DNA of 8,605 nt, taken from NCBI GenBank assembly GCA_964471535.1, contig CAYYHA010000184.1:1-8605 (forward strand), written 5' to 3'. The position numbers were made by a program, and so were the translations under genes. Shown here piece after piece: positions 6,596-8,605 of the stretch (the stretch's first letter is position 1; each line of letters starts with the position of its first letter). The stretch is from CAYYHA01 sp964471535. Its GTDB lineage: Bacteria; Myxococcota; Myxococcia; SLRQ01. The notes beneath the pieces were generated by a model. That model had not been told where the DNA came from. It saw only the letters and a list, made by a program, of their open reading frames with translations, and searched no databases.

Positions 6596-7813
6596 TCACT
6601 CGGCGAAGAAGGCGAGCAGCGCGTCGTGCTGCCGCCGTGCATCGGCATAGGCCAAGTCCATCAGCGCCCGGGCGTAGGGTCCATAGAACATCAGGTAGCT
6701 CGCCAGGTCCTCGTCCTCCGCGTCGTCGGCCGCGAGCATCTTCAGCAGCCGAGCGGCCAGGCCCCCGGTTCGGCGCGCCGCCTCCTCGAGGTGGTCCTTC
6801 ACCAGCATCCCCACGTCCACCGACGGGGCGATGGATAGCTCGCGGACCCGGCGAAAGCGCGTCCCGAACAGGGGACTCTTCAGCTCCCCCAGCTTCTCCA
6901 CGAAGCCCCGCCCGAAGCGGTCCTCAGCCTCGTCGAGGAGTGCGTTCAGCTGCCGGAGGCGGGCGAGATCGTGTTCGACCTGATCGATGAGCAGCGCATT
7001 GAGGACCTTGCCGAAGAGAAACGGCGCCGAGGGATAGCGAAGGGGCTGTCCCGGCCGGGAGACCTCCTCTGCCGCCTCGCCCAGGAAGGTCGCTGGCGCC
7101 CAGGCGCGGGCCCCGACCACGAGCACGCGCTCCGCGCCCAGCGCCAAGGCGGGCAGCAGCGGCGTGTTCTGCCGCAGCCCGCCGTCGCAGTAGAGCACCC
7201 CCCGGATGGGCACCGCGGGAAAGACGAGAGGAATCGCCGCACTCGCCAGCGCGTGCCGGGGCCCGATGCGCGCTGCCACCCCCACGGTCCGCGCCGCGGC
7301 CGCGTAGCTGGGCACGCCGCCGCCATGCCGCTCGGTGAAGACCACCACCGCGCCATCGGCGATGCGCGTGGCAGTCACGGTCAGCCCCTCGAGGATGCCC
7401 TGGGCGATGTTGCGGTGGATCTTCCCCCAGGGAGCGTTCTTGAGCACCAGCCGCTCGAGAGGCTCGGCGTTCAGCAGGCTCATCCGCCCGTCATGCCGCC
7501 CAAGGAGCCAGCGGGGCACGCGCAGCAGCTGCGCCGCCGAGAGCTCGAAGACGTCTCGGATGTCGAGGGCGGCCCAGATGTCACAGAGCCCGACCTGTCG
7601 CTCGGGCTCGTGGGCCCACGCGGCGAGGAAACAGGCGTTGATCGCGCCCACACTGGTACCGCACAGGATGTGCAGCGGCGGCTGGTACCCGAGGTCCCGG
7701 GCCACCTCGGTGCGAAGGTAGCGGACGAAGCCCGCCTCGTACGCGCCGCGCGCCCCGCCACCGGCCAGGATGAGCGCCGTCCGCTTCTTGGCCCTTGTCT
7801 CACTCACCGCCAC
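6596..7813 (-). CDS. Patatin-like phospholipase
   Basis: This encodes 405 residues of a Ser-Asp dyad lipid acyl hydrolase. The oxyanion-hole motif GGGARGAYEAG is at 18-28, the nucleophile Ser54 lies in GTSVG (52-56), and the catalytic Asp210 lies in the DGG motif LYCDGGLRQNTPL. These parts, in order, define the bacterial patatin domain (about 11-255). The remaining ~150 residues form a helical tail of unknown function, ending in an acidic, Ala-rich segment. There is no signal peptide or membrane helix, so it is probably cytosolic or effector-like; the substrate (phospholipid, lysolipid or other acyl ester) is unknown. The start is GTG at 7813, with GAGGG at 7826-7822 giving an 8-base spacing; a second GTG two codons in is possible. 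The gene is divergent from the Nudix gene. Confidence 0.92.
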   Translation of the reverse strand: MAVSETRAKKRTALILAGGGARGAYEAGFVRYLRTEVARDLGYQPPLHILCGTSVGAINACFLAAWAHEPERQVGLCDIWAALDIRDVFELSAAQLLRVPRWLLGRHDGRMSLLNAEPLERLVLKNAPWGKIHRNIAQGILEGLTVTATRIADGAVVVFTERHGGGVPSYAAAARTVGVAARIGPRHALASAAIPLVFPAVPIRGVLYCDGGLRQNTPLLPALALGAERVLVVGARAWAPATFLGEAAEEVSRPGQPLRYPSAPFLFGKVLNALLIDQVEHDLARLRQLNALLDEAEDRFGRGFVEKLGELKSPLFGTRFRRVRELSIAPSVDVGMLVKDHLEEAARRTGGLAARLLKMLAADDAEDEDLASYLMFYGPYARALMDLAYADARRQHDALLAFFAE

Positions 7814-7821
7814 GCGCCTCG

Positions 7822-7826
7822 CCCTC
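7822..7826 (-). promoter_or_regulatory. Ribosome binding site of the patatin gene
   Basis: GAGGG on the minus strand lies eight bases before the GTG start at 7813, and a second GAGG (7820-7817) is closer. This supports the GTG as the true start. The rest of the 190-bp divergent gap (7814-8003) holds no clear -35/-10 pair; the only symmetric site is CTGGC-A-GCCAG at 7910-7920. Confidence 0.5.
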
Positions 7827-8003
7827 GGTCTGTGTCGCTGCTCCCGCAGGCACCACGATACCCCTCCCTGACCCGCAATGCGTCCTTTTCGCCGTTGCGG
7901 TCACGCGCCCTGGCAGCCAGACGCGGGGGCGCGGCGGTGGCAGGCCTCATCGCTGCGGCCCGCTTGGCGGCGCCCTGGTGGGGGGAGGTAGGATCGCCGG
8001 CTC

Positions 8004-8605
8004 GTGATCTCCGAACTGAAGCGCCGGCTCGAAGGGCGGCGGCGCCGCGTCCTGGCGCGGCCCCGCGCCGCGTCGGTACTCGTCCCTTTGGTGGAGGACG
8101 GCGGCGAGTTCGGCCTCGTTCTCACTCGGCGCAGCGAGGACCTGCCCACCCACAAGGGCCAGGTGGCCTTTCCCGGGGGACACGTGGACCCCGCCGACGC
8201 AGGGCCTGTCGCCGCCGCCCTCCGCGAGGCACAGGAGGAGATCGGCCTGCCGCCCGACAGGGTCGAGGTGCTCGGCCTCCTCGACGACTTCCCCACGCGC
8301 CACGACGACACCGCGGTGACCCCTGTCGTGGGTTGGATTCCCGAGCTGCCCCCGCTGCGGCCCGAGCCGGGGGAGGTCGCGCGCATCTTCCGCATCCCCC
8401 TTGCCGCCCTCGCCCGCCCCGAGGCCTGGCGCAGCCAAATGGTCCGGCACGGCGGCCGGAGCTACCCCCTCTACTTCTTCGAGTGGGATGGGGAACTTCT
8501 GTGGGGCCTGTCGGCCTACATCACCCTCGCGCTCCTCGCCGAAACCCCCCTCGGCCCCCCCTTTCCCCTCCCCCACCCGCCGGGGATTGGTTTTGCGTCC
8601 TTTTT
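8004..8605 (+). CDS. Nudix hydrolase, CoA diphosphatase type (partial, runs off the end)
   Basis: Two hundred codons are visible with no stop before the window ends. The start is GTG at 8004: an in-frame TAG at 7989-7991 rules out anything earlier, and AGGA (7990-7993) lies ten bases upstream. The protein matches the NudL/YeaB-type family that cleaves coenzyme A to 3',5'-ADP and acyl-carrier phosphopantetheine. TRRS (41-44) leads into GQVAFPGGHVD (52-62). The Nudix box has Gly59, Asp65, Arg74-Glu75, Glu78-Glu79 and Gly81; Asp at position 65 in place of Glu is usual in this subfamily. TPVVGWIP (106-113) also fits. Oddly, the position where this family normally has Arg in its CoA signature (48) is Pro. 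After residue ~180 the frame becomes a Pro-rich tail from C-runs, so the end may be a sequencing error or lie just beyond the window. Confidence 0.9.
   Translation, partial: MISELKRRLEGRRRRVLARPRAASVLVPLVEDGGEFGLVLTRRSEDLPTHKGQVAFPGGHVDPADAGPVAAALREAQEEIGLPPDRVEVLGLLDDFPTRHDDTAVTPVVGWIPELPPLRPEPGEVARIFRIPLAALARPEAWRSQMVRHGGRSYPLYFFEWDGELLWGLSAYITLALLAETPLGPPFPLPHPPGIGFASF

Noticed and set aside
7901..8576. Minus-strand open frames opposite the end of the window
   Set aside because: The plus-strand frame from 8004 contains an intact Nudix box and CoA-family signature, so the minus frames are shadows.

Overview
This 8.6 kb window comes from a very GC-rich bacterium (roughly 70% G+C by eye). 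Coding regions are dense and third positions are strongly G/C, so many long open frames on the opposite strand are only shadows. The gene types are a cyclase-like protein with the motif FTDMKDFT, an MgtC/DUF4010 membrane protein, a swivel-first aconitase-family protein, a patatin with a helical tail and a CoA-type Nudix hydrolase. This mix fits a deltaproteobacterial-type lineage (Myxococcota or Desulfobacterota and relatives), but no rRNA or phylogenetic marker is present, so the assignment is weak. The window looks like a whole contig: it begins exactly on a 55-bp repeat and ends in homopolymer-rich sequence inside a gene.

Layout from left to right. Bases 1-234 hold two identical 55-bp repeats, 133 bp apart, and a strong GC hairpin behind the first gene. 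A long minus-strand gene (235-2709) encodes an ~824-residue protein with a divergent class III nucleotidyl cyclase-like domain in its second half. A 76-bp divergent intergenic region carries two near-identical short dyads (GGGT-CAA-ACCC and GGGT-AA-ACCC), one at each gene start. A plus-strand gene (2786-4102) encodes a polytopic MgtC/SapB-DUF4010 membrane protein. It runs convergently into a minus-strand gene (4172-6214) for a single-chain aconitase/isopropylmalate-dehydratase-family enzyme with the swivel domain first. A non-coding stretch of about 380 bp (6215-6595) follows, holding a plausible sigma70-type promoter with an operator-like dyad. Next is a minus-strand patatin-like phospholipase (6596-7813). 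It is divergent from a plus-strand Nudix (CoA diphosphatase-type) gene that starts at 8004 and runs off the end.

The genes do not form one obvious operon or pathway; four of the five alternate in orientation and each probably has its own promoter. Two loose links are possible. The cyclase-like protein and the membrane protein may be co-regulated through the shared dyads. The patatin and the CoA-type Nudix protein both touch acyl-lipid and CoA turnover. The least explained item is the large cyclase-like protein: it keeps the metal-binding and transition-state residues but has changed the base-selecting ones and carries a long insertion. I found no CRISPR array, transposase, tRNA, rRNA or phage gene.
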